From contig NZ_AP028664.1 in NCBI RefSeq assembly GCF_041154455.1, positions 1,985,001 through 2,049,000 of the forward strand: a stretch of 64,000 nucleotides of DNA. Direction: 5' to 3'. A program made the position numbers and the translations under genes. The notes beneath the pieces are model-generated. The model worked only from the letters and a program-made list of their open reading frames with translations. It did not search any database and was not told the origin of the DNA. The DNA is from Variovorax sp. V213. Its GTDB lineage: Bacteria; Pseudomonadota; Gammaproteobacteria; Burkholderiales; Burkholderiaceae_C. This document shows positions 16,601 through 25,000 of this stretch, in pieces. Position 1 is the stretch's first letter. Every line of letters begins with the position of its first letter.

Positions 16601-17664
16601 TCGTTGCGTCCGGGTTCAACAACGCCAATGCGGACCGGCGCGCCGCGCTGTTCCTGCTCTCGCTCGACAAACCGGCCGGCGCAGCATGGAAGCGGGGCCT
16701 CAATTATCACAAGGTCGTGCTGCCCGCACCGGCCGACAACGCGCTCGTGAATGCCTTGGGCACGCCCGGCGACTTTGCCGCGGCGGACGGCTGGGCGCGC
16801 TGGCTGTACGCTGGCGACACGCAGGGCAACCTGTGGAAGTTCGACTTCACGGGCAATGCGCCGTGGAGCGAAGCCAACGCACTCGGGCTGGGTGGCCTTC
16901 CGTTGATGGTGGCGACATCGGGCGGCACAGATGCGAAGCGCCAGCCCATCACCGTAGCGCCCGAAGTCGGGGCCGGGCCGAACGGCGGTGCCATCGTGCT
17001 GTTCGGCACCGGCAAGTTCGTGAGCGCCGACGACATGGGCCGCGCGAACCGCGGCGTGCAGAGCTTGTACGGCGTGTACGACAGCGGCAAGGCGATTCCG
17101 GCCGGCGAAACGCGTACGCAACTCCAGGCGCGGCGGGCTGTTGCCGCCGCAGGCCAGTCGTTGCCGGCTATCCTGGGCGAGCCCTTCGTCTATGGCACCG
17201 CCACCGGCAGCGCCGTGAGCCGCCGCGGCTGGTATTTCGATTTTCCGGGCGCGCTGGAACTGGGCGAGCGGCAGGTCTCGCGGTTGACGCTGAGCGACGG
17301 CTATCTGTTCTTCAACACGCTGATACCGAATGCCGAGGCATGCAGCGCCAACGGTGGCGGCCGAAGCTGCGCGGTCAATGCGATGACCGGCCTGTCGCAA
17401 GGCGGAACCTGCGTCCTTTCGAGCGTCGGGCTGCTGTCGTCGCCTCTTCTGGTCGAACTGGGCGAGGGCGCCTACACGGCCACCGATGCGTTCGGACGCC
17501 GAACGGAAACGAAGAAGCTTTCCGTCGTCAACGTCGGTGTTCCCGGTGGCTCGGGTGCGCCTCGCATGTCCATCGCGCGGCCTGTGGAGGGCGGCCAGGT
17601 CTCCCGGGTGTCCGGGCGCCTGAACTGGCGCCAGATTGCAGATTACCGGGGTGCGAAACCATGA
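13693..17664 (+). CDS. pilY1: PilY1-type pilus tip/biogenesis protein
   Basis: A ~1323-residue secreted type IV pilus tip-associated protein involved in pilus extension and adhesion. A TTG start at 13693 gives MKRTRM plus a hydrophobic Sec signal ending CVFA/AEQ; ATG at 13708 is the alternative and neither has a clear ribosome site. The N-terminal half has no D-x-S-x-S MIDAS motif; in its place stands PNLVLDLALEFSNAGA, as in many betaproteobacterial PilY1 proteins. A calcium-loop-like VDSNNDGNPF occurs near residue 580. The C-terminal PilY1 beta-propeller (~790-1200) is clear: VYVGANDGMLHAFSA and WLYAGDTQGNLWKFDF. The stop overlaps pilE as ATGA. Confidence 0.9.
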   Translation: MKRTRMCSLESGCGVAAAVVAALALCNAPCVFAAEQVELPSEPLSSMASRADPNLVLDLALEFSNAGAAYRGSFDWKKVYRGYWDPMACYGYAAADGYFRRLAPAAKLAGGEIACANQWSGNLLNWAATSTIDVLRLALTGGDRVVDEADRTVLQRAVLQEDFYRSSYFPDKTVTGNLDKLTPLVADGRTGVRAAGTVHFNHCSGRMFVGPSASGSCASPGTDQQYGPGAANAPYFARVEVCTAAEAATRVDLCLKYPSGQSKPVGEVQRHSSRMRFAVFGYLLDDDPARYGGVLRAPMKYTGPRKLDVGLDSVDNPQAEWNAATGVFVHDPDAAAQGGRYSGVVNYLNRFGRGGAYKKFDPAGELYYESLRYLQAKAPTPGAMAGVTATDDPRKDGLPVYNDTVPWRDESRKSNWDPVAASCRKNHILAIGDLETHDDRSLPGMSGGGRGFSSASFEPDTSYWTRLVGAFENRESLSYTHPSGKTGLATTGNRGLPAFNYKGGAQLTSGAIAGAETGADRGSFGMAGLAYWANTQKIRADFAGARVQTFGIDLDAGGQGAVRQGQRGSALYLASKYGGFVDSNNDGNPFLASGGGGRADVASNAEWAEGIDDDGQPKPSNYFLAGEPQQLLAAIRRVFRSAAAPSGGSTADAAISSNRIGAAGSSLYVARFGGRRWSGTLLAYSLAYDAGSGTVRQAEEPSWDAGALLTGDASAQPAVPAREPADRHIFTLSAAGVGTPFQWNALDKSLQSALNAEPYAVPAASDGLGPERLAYLRGDRRKELSASGGTFRVRDSVMGDVANSNPLFVGHPSPNVRGAEYQQFLDAHKGRPQAVYVGANDGMLHAFSAATGHELFAYVPRAVSSKLAGYTSPNYAHQAYVDGSAAAAEAQMAGGAWKTVLVSGTGAGATGVFALDISDPAAFSADKVLWEFTGADDGDMGHVLQAPRIMKFRLSAATRTQPAAYAWFAVVASGFNNANADRRAALFLLSLDKPAGAAWKRGLNYHKVVLPAPADNALVNALGTPGDFAAADGWARWLYAGDTQGNLWKFDFTGNAPWSEANALGLGGLPLMVATSGGTDAKRQPITVAPEVGAGPNGGAIVLFGTGKFVSADDMGRANRGVQSLYGVYDSGKAIPAGETRTQLQARRAVAAAGQSLPAILGEPFVYGTATGSAVSRRGWYFDFPGALELGERQVSRLTLSDGYLFFNTLIPNAEACSANGGGRSCAVNAMTGLSQGGTCVLSSVGLLSSPLLVELGEGAYTATDAFGRRTETKKLSVVNVGVPGGSGAPRMSIARPVEGGQVSRVSGRLNWRQIADYRGAKP

Positions 17665-18086
17665 AGGCAGTGCAACGCGGTGCCGGGCGCAGCTGCGGCT
17701 TCACCTTGATCGAAGCGATGATCGTGCTTGCGATCGTCGCCATCCTGGCCGCAATCTCCTACCCGTCGTACCTGGACTTCGTGCGCAAAGGCTGGCGCAC
17801 CGAGGCGCGGTCGGCCCTGGTGCAGCAGATGCAGCAGCAGGAGCGCAACTACACCTTGAGCGGACAGTACAGGCGCTACGAAGGCGGCTCCGGGGAGGGC
17901 GGCGCAGGCGGCAAATACCTCGTCCAGAGCGGCAATTGCGAGGGGCAGGACACCATCGACCGCTGCATCAGGCTGACCGCAACCCCCAGGCCGGGCCTCT
18001 CCGATCCGGAGGTCGGGACGCTCTGGATCGACAGCACGGGCGACAAGGGCTGCGACGGCACTGCGGGCGGGCGGTGCTGGCAATGA
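17661..18086 (+). CDS. pilE: PilE-like type IV pilin
   Basis: A 141-residue pilin/pseudopilin. Leader CG/FTLIEAMIVLAIVAILAAISY with Glu +5, followed by the SYPSYLDFVRKGWRTEA stretch typical of PilE-family minor pilins. C-terminal cysteines (TGDKGCDG...GGRCW) suggest a disulfide-bounded D-loop. It is short for a major pilin and is embedded in the minor-pilin operon, so a minor role is more likely. ATGA overlaps join it to pilY1 and fimT. Confidence 0.87.
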   Translation: MKAVQRGAGRSCGFTLIEAMIVLAIVAILAAISYPSYLDFVRKGWRTEARSALVQQMQQQERNYTLSGQYRRYEGGSGEGGAGGKYLVQSGNCEGQDTIDRCIRLTATPRPGLSDPEVGTLWIDSTGDKGCDGTAGGRCWQ

Positions 18087-18643
18087 GAGCGGGTGGCCGC
18101 GGGCGAGTGCTCGCGCCGCAGGGCGGCTTCACGCTGGTGGAATTGATGGCAGTCATTGCGATCGTCGCGATCCTGGGCTCCCTCGGTGTCCCCGCATTTC
18201 GCGATCTGCTGCTCCACCAGCGCCTTGCGGCCGCGTCCAACGGCTTCGTCGCGGCGCTGAATTTCGCCCGGACCGAGGCTATTCAACGTTCGCAGCGGGT
18301 CCACGTCGTGGCGCTGAATGGAAACGACTGGTCGAGCGGATGGGCCGTGCGGTCGGGATCCGACGCCGTGCCCCAAACTTTGCGCAAGTTCGAAAAGCTG
18401 CCGGCCGGAATCAGCGTCGACGCGGCGCTGGGGGACGGATTCGTGCAGGGGCTGGACTACGACAGCAACGGCTTCTCTCGCCGGGCGGGCAGCTCGGGTT
18501 TCGGCGCCGGGTGCCTGACCCTGAAGGCGGAGTCGGGCCGCAGGGCGTCGATCGTGGTGTCGGCGTCGGGCCGAGCCAGGGTCTGCAACCCCGAAGTCAA
18601 GGGGGATTGCGGAAGCGGCGCTTGTGGCAAGGACAGCCAGTGA
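18083..18643 (+). CDS. fimT: FimT/GspH-family pseudopilin
   Basis: A 186-residue prepilin-like protein with leader QGG/FTLVELMAVIAIVAILGSLG (Glu +5) and the GspH/FimT domain (LNFARTEAIQRSQRVHVV, followed by ADGW-like NGNDWSSGWAV). FimT proteins are minor pilins; some bind DNA during natural transformation. The Cys-rich C-terminal tail (CNPEVKGDCGSGAC) is basic overall. The start is fixed by ATGA overlap with pilE. It is the last gene of the pilin operon, ending 46 bases before the convergent nrdR stop. Confidence 0.86.
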   Translation: MRAGGRGRVLAPQGGFTLVELMAVIAIVAILGSLGVPAFRDLLLHQRLAAASNGFVAALNFARTEAIQRSQRVHVVALNGNDWSSGWAVRSGSDAVPQTLRKFEKLPAGISVDAALGDGFVQGLDYDSNGFSRRAGSSGFGAGCLTLKAESGRRASIVVSASGRARVCNPEVKGDCGSGACGKDSQ

Positions 18644-18689
18644 ATGGCTGAATTGAACCGCCGAACGAACCCACCGCGAGCGTGTGTGC

Positions 18690-19133
18690 TCAGATGTCCC
18701 GCAGCAGCTGCCTGAACTCGTCCACGTCTTCGAAGCTCCGGTATACGGAGGCAAAGCGCACGTAGGCCACCTTGTCGAGCTTCTTGAGCTCGCGCATCAC
18801 GAGTTCGCCGACCTTGGTCGAATCGATTTCGCGCAAGCCGCTGGCGAGCAGCTTCTGCTCGATGCGCAGCAATGCGTTGTCGATCTGCTCGATGCTCACC
18901 GGCCGCTTGCGCAGCGCCAGCATCATCGAGGCGCGAACCTTGCCCGATTCGAAGTCGGCGCGGCTGCCGTCCTTCTTGACGACGACCGGAAAGTTGACGT
19001 CCGGCCGCTCATAGGTGGTAAAGCGCTTGTCGCAGGCGCTGCACTGGCGGCGCCTGCGCACGAAGTCGGCGTCTTCCGATACGCGGGTCTCGACGACCTG
19101 CGTTTCGAGATGACCGCAAAAAGGGCATTTCAT
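18690..19133 (-). CDS. nrdR: NrdR, ribonucleotide reductase repressor
   Basis: A 147-residue transcriptional repressor of nrd genes, with an N-terminal zinc ribbon (CPFC ... CSAC, residues 3-34) and an ATP-cone domain (~49-139; VVVKKDGSRADFESGKVRAS) that senses ATP/dATP. It follows glyA by 19 bases on the same strand, the common betaproteobacterial pairing. The ribD that normally follows is instead about 7.4 kb away, beyond the pilin operon. Confidence 0.96.
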   Translation of the reverse strand: MKCPFCGHLETQVVETRVSEDADFVRRRRQCSACDKRFTTYERPDVNFPVVVKKDGSRADFESGKVRASMMLALRKRPVSIEQIDNALLRIEQKLLASGLREIDSTKVGELVMRELKKLDKVAYVRFASVYRSFEDVDEFRQLLRDI

Positions 19134-19152
19134 GCGGCCACGTCTTCCTGGA

Positions 19153-20397
19153 TCAGCGGTAGACCGGGAACCGGCTTGTCAGCGCATGGACCTTGGCGCG
19201 AACCGCATCGATGTTGGCGGCGTCGCGCGGGTTCTCCAGCACGTCGGCGATCAGGTTCGCGGTGATGCGGGCTTCTTCGTCCTTGAAGCCGCGCGTGGTC
19301 ATGGCGGGGGTGCCGATGCGCACGCCGCTCGTCACCATCGGCTTTTCAGGGTCGTTGGGAATCGCGTTCTTGTTGATCGTCATGTGGGCACTGCCCAGCA
19401 CGGCTTCGGCTTCCTTGCCGGTGATGCCCTTGGCGCGCAGGTCGACCAGCATGACGTGGCTTTCGGTGCGGCCGCTCACGATGCGCAGGCCGCGCTCGGT
19501 GAGGGTGTCCGCCACGATCTGGGCGTTCTTCACCACCTGCTGCTGGTAGGCCTTGAACTCGGGCGTCATGGCTTCCTTGAACGCGACGGCCTTGGCGGCG
19601 ATCACGTGCATCAGCGGGCCGCCTTGCAGGCCCGGGAAGATGGCGCTGTTGATGGCCTTCTCGTGCTGCGACTTCATCAGGATGATGCCGCCGCGCGGAC
19701 CGCGCAGGCTCTTGTGGGTGGTGGACGTCACCACGTCGGCGTGCGGCACAGGGTTGGGATACACGCCCGCGGCCACCAGGCCCGCATAGTGGGCGATGTC
19801 GACCATGAAGATAGCGCCCACGTCCTTGGCCACCTTGGCGAAGCGCTCGAAGTCGATGCGCAGCGAATAGGCCGAGGCGCCCGCGATGATGAGCTTGGGC
19901 ATGTGCTCGTGCGCCTTGCGCTCCATCGCGTCGTAGTCGATGGCTTCGTTGGCGTCCAGGCCGTAGCTCACCACGTTGAACCACTTGCCGCTCATGTTGA
20001 GGGGCATGCCGTGGGTCAGGTGGCCGCCTTCGGCCAGGCTCATGCCCATGATGGTGTCGCCGGGCTTCAGGAAGGCGAGCATCACGGCTTCGTTGGCCGA
20101 GGCGCCGCAATGCGGCTGCACGTTGGCGGCGTCGGCGCCGAAGATCTGCTTGATGCGGTCGATGGCGAGCTGCTCGGCCACGTCGACGTGTTCGCAGCCG
20201 CCGTAGTAGCGCTTGCCGGGGTAGCCTTCGGCGTACTTGTTGGTGAGCTGCGAGCCCTGGGCGGCCATGACGGCCGGCGAGGCGTAGTTTTCGCTCGCGA
20301 TCAGCTCGATGTGGTGTTCCTGGCGCGCGTTTTCGGCCTGGATGGCAGCCCAGATTTCGGGGTCGGTCTGTTCGACCAGGATATTGCGGTGGTACAT
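19153..20397 (-). CDS. glyA: Serine hydroxymethyltransferase
   Basis: A 414-residue PLP enzyme interconverting serine and glycine with tetrahydrofolate, the main source of one-carbon units. Visible motifs are LIASENYAS near residue 32, EGYPGKRYYGGCE near 55, and the PLP lysine in TSTTHKSLRGPRGG near 225. The start at MYHRNILVEQ is preferred over an upstream in-frame start: it has AAAGGA eight to thirteen bases upstream and gives the family length. Confidence 0.97.
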   Translation of the reverse strand: MYHRNILVEQTDPEIWAAIQAENARQEHHIELIASENYASPAVMAAQGSQLTNKYAEGYPGKRYYGGCEHVDVAEQLAIDRIKQIFGADAANVQPHCGASANEAVMLAFLKPGDTIMGMSLAEGGHLTHGMPLNMSGKWFNVVSYGLDANEAIDYDAMERKAHEHMPKLIIAGASAYSLRIDFERFAKVAKDVGAIFMVDIAHYAGLVAAGVYPNPVPHADVVTSTTHKSLRGPRGGIILMKSQHEKAINSAIFPGLQGGPLMHVIAAKAVAFKEAMTPEFKAYQQQVVKNAQIVADTLTERGLRIVSGRTESHVMLVDLRAKGITGKEAEAVLGSAHMTINKNAIPNDPEKPMVTSGVRIGTPAMTTRGFKDEEARITANLIADVLENPRDAANIDAVRAKVHALTSRFPVYR

Positions 20398-20604
20398 GGC
20401 AGTCCTTTGAAGACGAGGTCCTTGTTCTTCAACCAAACAAGGGCTGCCCAGGCGAACGGCTGAACGCCTGTATGGATGCCAGGCGGCACGCTTCCCAGTG
20501 GTATTCCACGTCAGCGCGGGGCACCGAGGGGTGCTGCGCCTATCGCCAGTCGCGTACGGGGTGAAGTGTAGCGCACCCCACGCTTTTGACCATCGCCGAG
20601 GGGC

Positions 20605-21450
20605 TCAGGAAACTTCCGAAAGCAGGGCCACCTTCTGCGGGTCGGCGGCCGGCTCGGAGGCCTGTTGCCGCTTCGGGGGCGTCGCAACGGGAATCGGCTG
20701 CGCGCGCACGATCGGCGCCGTCGTGGGCGGATTGCGGCCATTGGCCACCTGCAGCAACCGTTCGTGCTCGGCGAGCACCTTGGATGCGTAGCCGCCGTCG
20801 TCTTCGAGGTTGGCGGCACCCACGTAGTAACGCAGCCCGCCTTCGAGCGATCCGGCGCGGGCAATGCATTCCTGCAGGACCTTCACGCCAACGCGCATGT
20901 TGGTCACCGGGTCGAAGGCGGTGAGCGTGCCGCCCGCGCTTTCGTACTTGTCGCCGTGCACGCGTGTCATGACCTGCATCAGGCCCTGGGCGCCCACCTG
21001 GCTCTGGGCAAATGGGTTGAAGCTCGATTCGACGGCCATGATGGCGAGGATCAGCGTCGGGTCGAGCTTGGTGCGCTTGCCGAGTTGATAGGCCTCGGCG
21101 ACCAGCACGCTCAGCGGTTCGGCCGCCACGCGGTACTTCTTGCTGAGCCAATAGGCCACGGCGGCCTGCTGCTTGGGCAGGTCGCCGGGGCTTGCGGCCG
21201 TGGTGCGCACGATGGCGGTCGGCTCGAGGTCAGTGGCTTCCGGTGCCGGCTTGCGCGATTGCAGCCAGCCCATCAGTTGCTCCTCACCGGTCTGTCGCAG
21301 GTCCGGGCGTGCCACGAGGGCGAGGGCCGCGAACACGATGGCCAGGCCGACCAGTGCAAACCCGTTGTGGGTGATTTCAAAAAAGCCGTCTGCCACATCG
21401 GACGCAAAGGTCCTCAGCCCGCGGGCCGTGGCATCAAACGCCTTGTTCAT
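20605..21450 (-). CDS. Lytic transglycosylase, SLT domain
   Basis: A 281-residue membrane-anchored murein hydrolase that cleaves the MurNAc-GlcNAc bond of peptidoglycan. There is a single transmembrane helix at ~30-48 (ALVGLAIVFAALALVA). The SLT catalytic domain spans ~120-250: the catalytic Glu is in AVESSFNPFAQS, followed by GAQGLMQVM and YYVGAANLED. The Pro-rich C-terminal tail is low complexity. AGGAAG precedes the ATG at 21450. It is transcribed alone from a good promoter at 21648-21675 through a ~190-base leader. Confidence 0.9.
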   Translation of the reverse strand: MNKAFDATARGLRTFASDVADGFFEITHNGFALVGLAIVFAALALVARPDLRQTGEEQLMGWLQSRKPAPEATDLEPTAIVRTTAASPGDLPKQQAAVAYWLSKKYRVAAEPLSVLVAEAYQLGKRTKLDPTLILAIMAVESSFNPFAQSQVGAQGLMQVMTRVHGDKYESAGGTLTAFDPVTNMRVGVKVLQECIARAGSLEGGLRYYVGAANLEDDGGYASKVLAEHERLLQVANGRNPPTTAPIVRAQPIPVATPPKRQQASEPAADPQKVALLSEVS

Positions 21451-21647
21451 CGCTCTTCCTTTCTGTGCGGCACCTGTTCGCAACGCTGGAAGGCGGTGGA
21501 TGAAGGCTGCGGCGCTTGGATTGGTACGAATCAGGCTCCGCGCATGGAGGTGTAGGGGTAGGAGCGCGGCGACCTGATCAAGCCGGGGGAATTCGGCGGC
21601 GGATTCAGGAGGCCCCTGCTGGGTCTGGGCAGCCAGGGGCAGGCCGG

Positions 21648-21675
21648 ATTCTAGCGTGGCTAAATACCCGGTCAA
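21648..21675 (-). promoter_or_regulatory. Sigma-70 promoter for the lytic transglycosylase
   Basis: Read on the minus strand: -35 TTGACC (21675-21670), 16-base spacer, -10 TAGAAT (21653-21648). Each hexamer matches the consensus at 5 of 6 positions. The predicted start is near 21641, giving a ~190-base 5' leader to the transglycosylase at 21450. Confidence 0.6.
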
Positions 21676-21784
21676 GCATAAGAAGCCTTGTTCTTATGCA
21701 ATTACATATTTAAACAGATTGTTCCCATTGAGCAGGCCTACCCAAGGGTAATCCCTTGGTGGATGGGATTGCAATGCAGGGGAG

Positions 21785-22010
21785 GGGCGCCTAATCTGGA
21801 CACGCCTGAGTGATCAGGCGTGTTCCGAAGTCAGGTAGCCCGAGGTGCAAGTCGAAGGCTCGAATGACAGAGGACCCACGGCGGCAATCTCTTGCTGCCA
21901 GCACGGCAGGAACCATTGACTTCCGGTCGCGCGAATCGATGGCATGGGTCTTAGGCCCGCCATCAAGCCCGGTAATGAGACATTCGTCTGATTGCCGGGC
22001 TTTCTTGTTT
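21785..22010 (+). ncRNA. Candidate structured small RNA or leader with intrinsic terminator
   Basis: Between the transglycosylase promoter and the DUF748 gene no convincing protein is encoded, but the plus strand is rich in stems. ACACGCCTGA-GTGA-TCAGGCGTGT is a perfect 10-bp hairpin near 21799-21822; GTCA...TGAC encloses CGAG...CTCG near 21830-21868; GACCCA (21873-21878) pairs with TGGGTC (21945-21950) around a GGCGGCAA/TTGCTGCC hairpin. The series ends in a strong terminator (21965-22010). An AT-rich patch at 21688-21716 may hold its promoter. It does not match the 6S, SRP, tmRNA or RNase P sequences that I know. It could equally be an attenuating leader of the downstream gene. Confidence 0.4.
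21965..22010 (+). terminator. Intrinsic terminator upstream of the DUF748 gene
   Basis: A 12-bp stem (AAGCCCGGTAAT / ATTGCCGGGCTT, one G-U pair) whose 14-base loop includes a small AGAC/GTCT hairpin, followed by a T-rich tail TTTCTTGTTT. It ends 35 bases before the next start codon. Confidence 0.75.
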
Positions 22011-22044
22011 CTGCCTTGTTCTTTCTTTGCGGCACACTCCCTCG

Positions 22045-25000
22045 ATGGATGCAGCTTCGCTCAAACAAAACAAATGGGTGCGACGTGGGATCGTCGCGGT
22101 GCTTGCTCTTCTGGCGCTCTGGATCGTGGCCTGGCTGGCGGTACCGCCGATCGCCAAGAGCCAGCTTCAGAAGATCGCGAGCGAGAAGCTCGGTCGGCAG
22201 GTCACGGTCGGCAAGATCGACTTCAAGCCCTGGACCCTCGAACTTGCGCTGGACGACCTGCGCATTGCCACGGCCGACGGCAGCCGACCCCAGGTGGCCG
22301 TCAAGCGAATCTATGCCGACGCCGAACTGCAATCGCTCGCCCGCCTGGCGCCGGTGATCGACGCCGTCACCATCGAATCGCCGGCCATCCTGCTCACGCA
22401 CCTTGCCGACGGCAAGTACGACATCGACGACATCCTGGCCAAGCTGGCTGCCGTTCCGCCGTCCGACCCCAATGCGGAGCCGGCGCGCTTCGCGATCTAC
22501 AACATCTCGATCAAGAACGGCGCGGTCGACTTCGATGACCAGACGGTCAAGCGCAAGCACGAGCTGCGCGATTTCGTGCTCAACGTGCCCTTCCTGAGCA
22601 ACCTCGCCTCCAAGCGCGACGTCAACACCGAGCCCAAGCTCGCGTTCGCGCTCAACGGCAGCAAGTTCGATTCGGCGGCCCTCACCACGCCGTTCGCGAA
22701 AAGCCGCAAGACCGACGCCCATCTGCAGTTCAAGGGCCTCGACCTCGCGCCCTATCTGGGTTACCTGCCGGGCGGCCTGCCTGTGAAGCTGCAGGCGGGC
22801 AGCCTGGACGCCGACCTGAAAATCGACTTCGAGCAAGCCGCCACGGCCGGCCTCAAGATCACCGGCACGGTCGAAGCGCAGGGGGCCAGGCTGGGCGACG
22901 CCCGGGGCCGGGACCTGCTGGGCTTCGACTCGCTCAAGCTGGCGCTGGCGGACGTGCGTCCGCTGGAGTCGGTATTCCATCTGAGCGAAGTTGCACTGTC
23001 CAACCCGCAGCTTGCGGTCGCACGCGATGCGCAAGGCCGGCTCAACCTGCTCGCCACCGACCCGGCCACGGGGGCCGCCGAAAAGGTGGCGCCGCCTGCG
23101 TCCGCAGCCAGCGCCCCGGCCGGAAAGACGGCTGAAAAGCCGAAGCTGAAGGTCCAGGTCGACAAGGTCGCCCTCAGCGGTGGGCGCATCGGGTGGCGCG
23201 ATGAAACGGTTCAGCCCGCGGCGGCCGTCGAGGCGAGCGCGCTCGGCCTCGACCTGACCGGCGTCACCTGGCCCATGGAGAAGCCGGCCCAGTTCAGCGG
23301 CAGCACTGCCATTGGCGGCGCAACGCTCAAGTTCCAGGGCAGCGCCACCGACAAGAAGGCCGACGTGCAGACCGAAGTCGATGCGCTGCCGCTGTCCCTG
23401 GCGGCACCTTACCTGGCGCACAGCCTCGAGCCCACGCTCGACGGCAAGCTCAGCGGGCATATCGACATCGTCTGGGCGGAGCCCGATCTCAGGTTCAAGG
23501 CCCGCCGCCTGGCCGCCGACGGCCTCGCGCTCACCCAGGCAAAGACCGCGCTGGCAAGCGTCGGCCGCTTCGAGCTGGTCGATGCCGAAGTCGACATGAC
23601 GAAGCACACGCTGAACGTGGCTTCGTTCACGGCCACCAACCCGAAGGTGAACGTCGAGCGCGACAACGAAAAGCGCTGGATGTTCGAGCGCTGGCTCAAG
23701 GCGCCGGCCGCCGGCAACGGGGCCACGGCACAGGCCAAGGTGGCTGCGCCCAAGCCTGCCGGCGCGGGCCCCGCAACGGCACCGCCCGGCGCCAACACCA
23801 AGCCCTGGGCCTTGACCATCGGCACCCTGGCGGTCGAGAACGGCACGCTTTCTTATGCCGACAAGGCCAGCGCGACGCCGGTCGCGGTCGAGATCACGGC
23901 GCTGAACGTGAACGCCCAGAAAGTCGCACCCGACACCGCCACGGTGTCGCCCCTGCAGATTTCGGGCCGCATCGGTTCGCGGCGTTCCGAGCCGGGCCGC
24001 TTCGACTACAAGGGCAACCTGGTGCTCAAGCCGCTCGCGGCCGAGGGCCGGCTCGACGTGGCATCGTTTCCCGCCCATGCCTTCAAGGCCTACTACGCCG
24101 ATGCCCTCAACGTGGACATCCGCCGTGCCTTCGCGAGCTACCGCGGCACCGTGCGCTTTGCGAGCGCACCGGCAGGCATGACCCTCAAGCTGGCGGGCGA
24201 CACTGCGCTCGACGACTTCCGGGCCAACAGCATCTCGCTCACGCAATCGCCCGGCTTCGACCGCAACAACAACCAGTTGCTGAGCTGGAAGACCCTGAGC
24301 CTGCGCGGCCTGCAGGTGAGCCTGGCGCCCAATGCGGCGCCGGCGGTGGACGTGCGCGAAACCACGCTGACCGACTTCTTCGCCCGCGTGATCGTCGATC
24401 CCACAGGCCGCCTGAACCTTGTGAACCTCACCAAGAAGGGCGAAGCGGAGGCCAATGCCGCCGCAGCGGCCACCACCGAGGCAAAGACCCGCAGGAGCCT
24501 GGGCGGAACGAGCACCACCACCCGGCCACCGCCGCAGGTGGGCGGCGCGCCGGTGTCGGCCGAGTCCATGGTCGGCGGCAGCCCGGAGCCGGCCAGGCCG
24601 GCCTCGGCGCCCGCTGCAACAGCGCAGGCCGCAGCCGACGCCGGGCCCAAGCCAGTCATCAACTTCGGCCCGATGAGTCTCGTCAACGGCCGGATCGACT
24701 TCACCGATCTGTTCGTGAAGCCCAACTACTCGGCCGACCTGAGCGAACTGACCGGCAAGCTCAGCTCCTTCTCGTCGAATCCGCCCAAGGGAGAGAGCGG
24801 CCGGCCCGCGCTGGCCGACCTGGAACTGCGCGGGAAGGCGCAGCAGACCGCCGCGCTGGAAATTACCGGCAAGCTCAACCCGCTGGTCAAGCCGATCGAG
24901 CTCGACATCACGGCCAAGATGCGCGACCTCGACCTGGCCCCGCTCTCGCCATATTCCGTGCGCTATTCGGGCCACGGTATCGAGCGCGGCAAGATGAGCA

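Noticed and set aside
21785..22010. 6S, SRP or tmRNA identity for the structured segment
   Set aside because: The hallmark sequences of these RNAs were not found on either strand, although some hairpins and GTCAGG looked superficially similar. It is kept only as an unnamed candidate.
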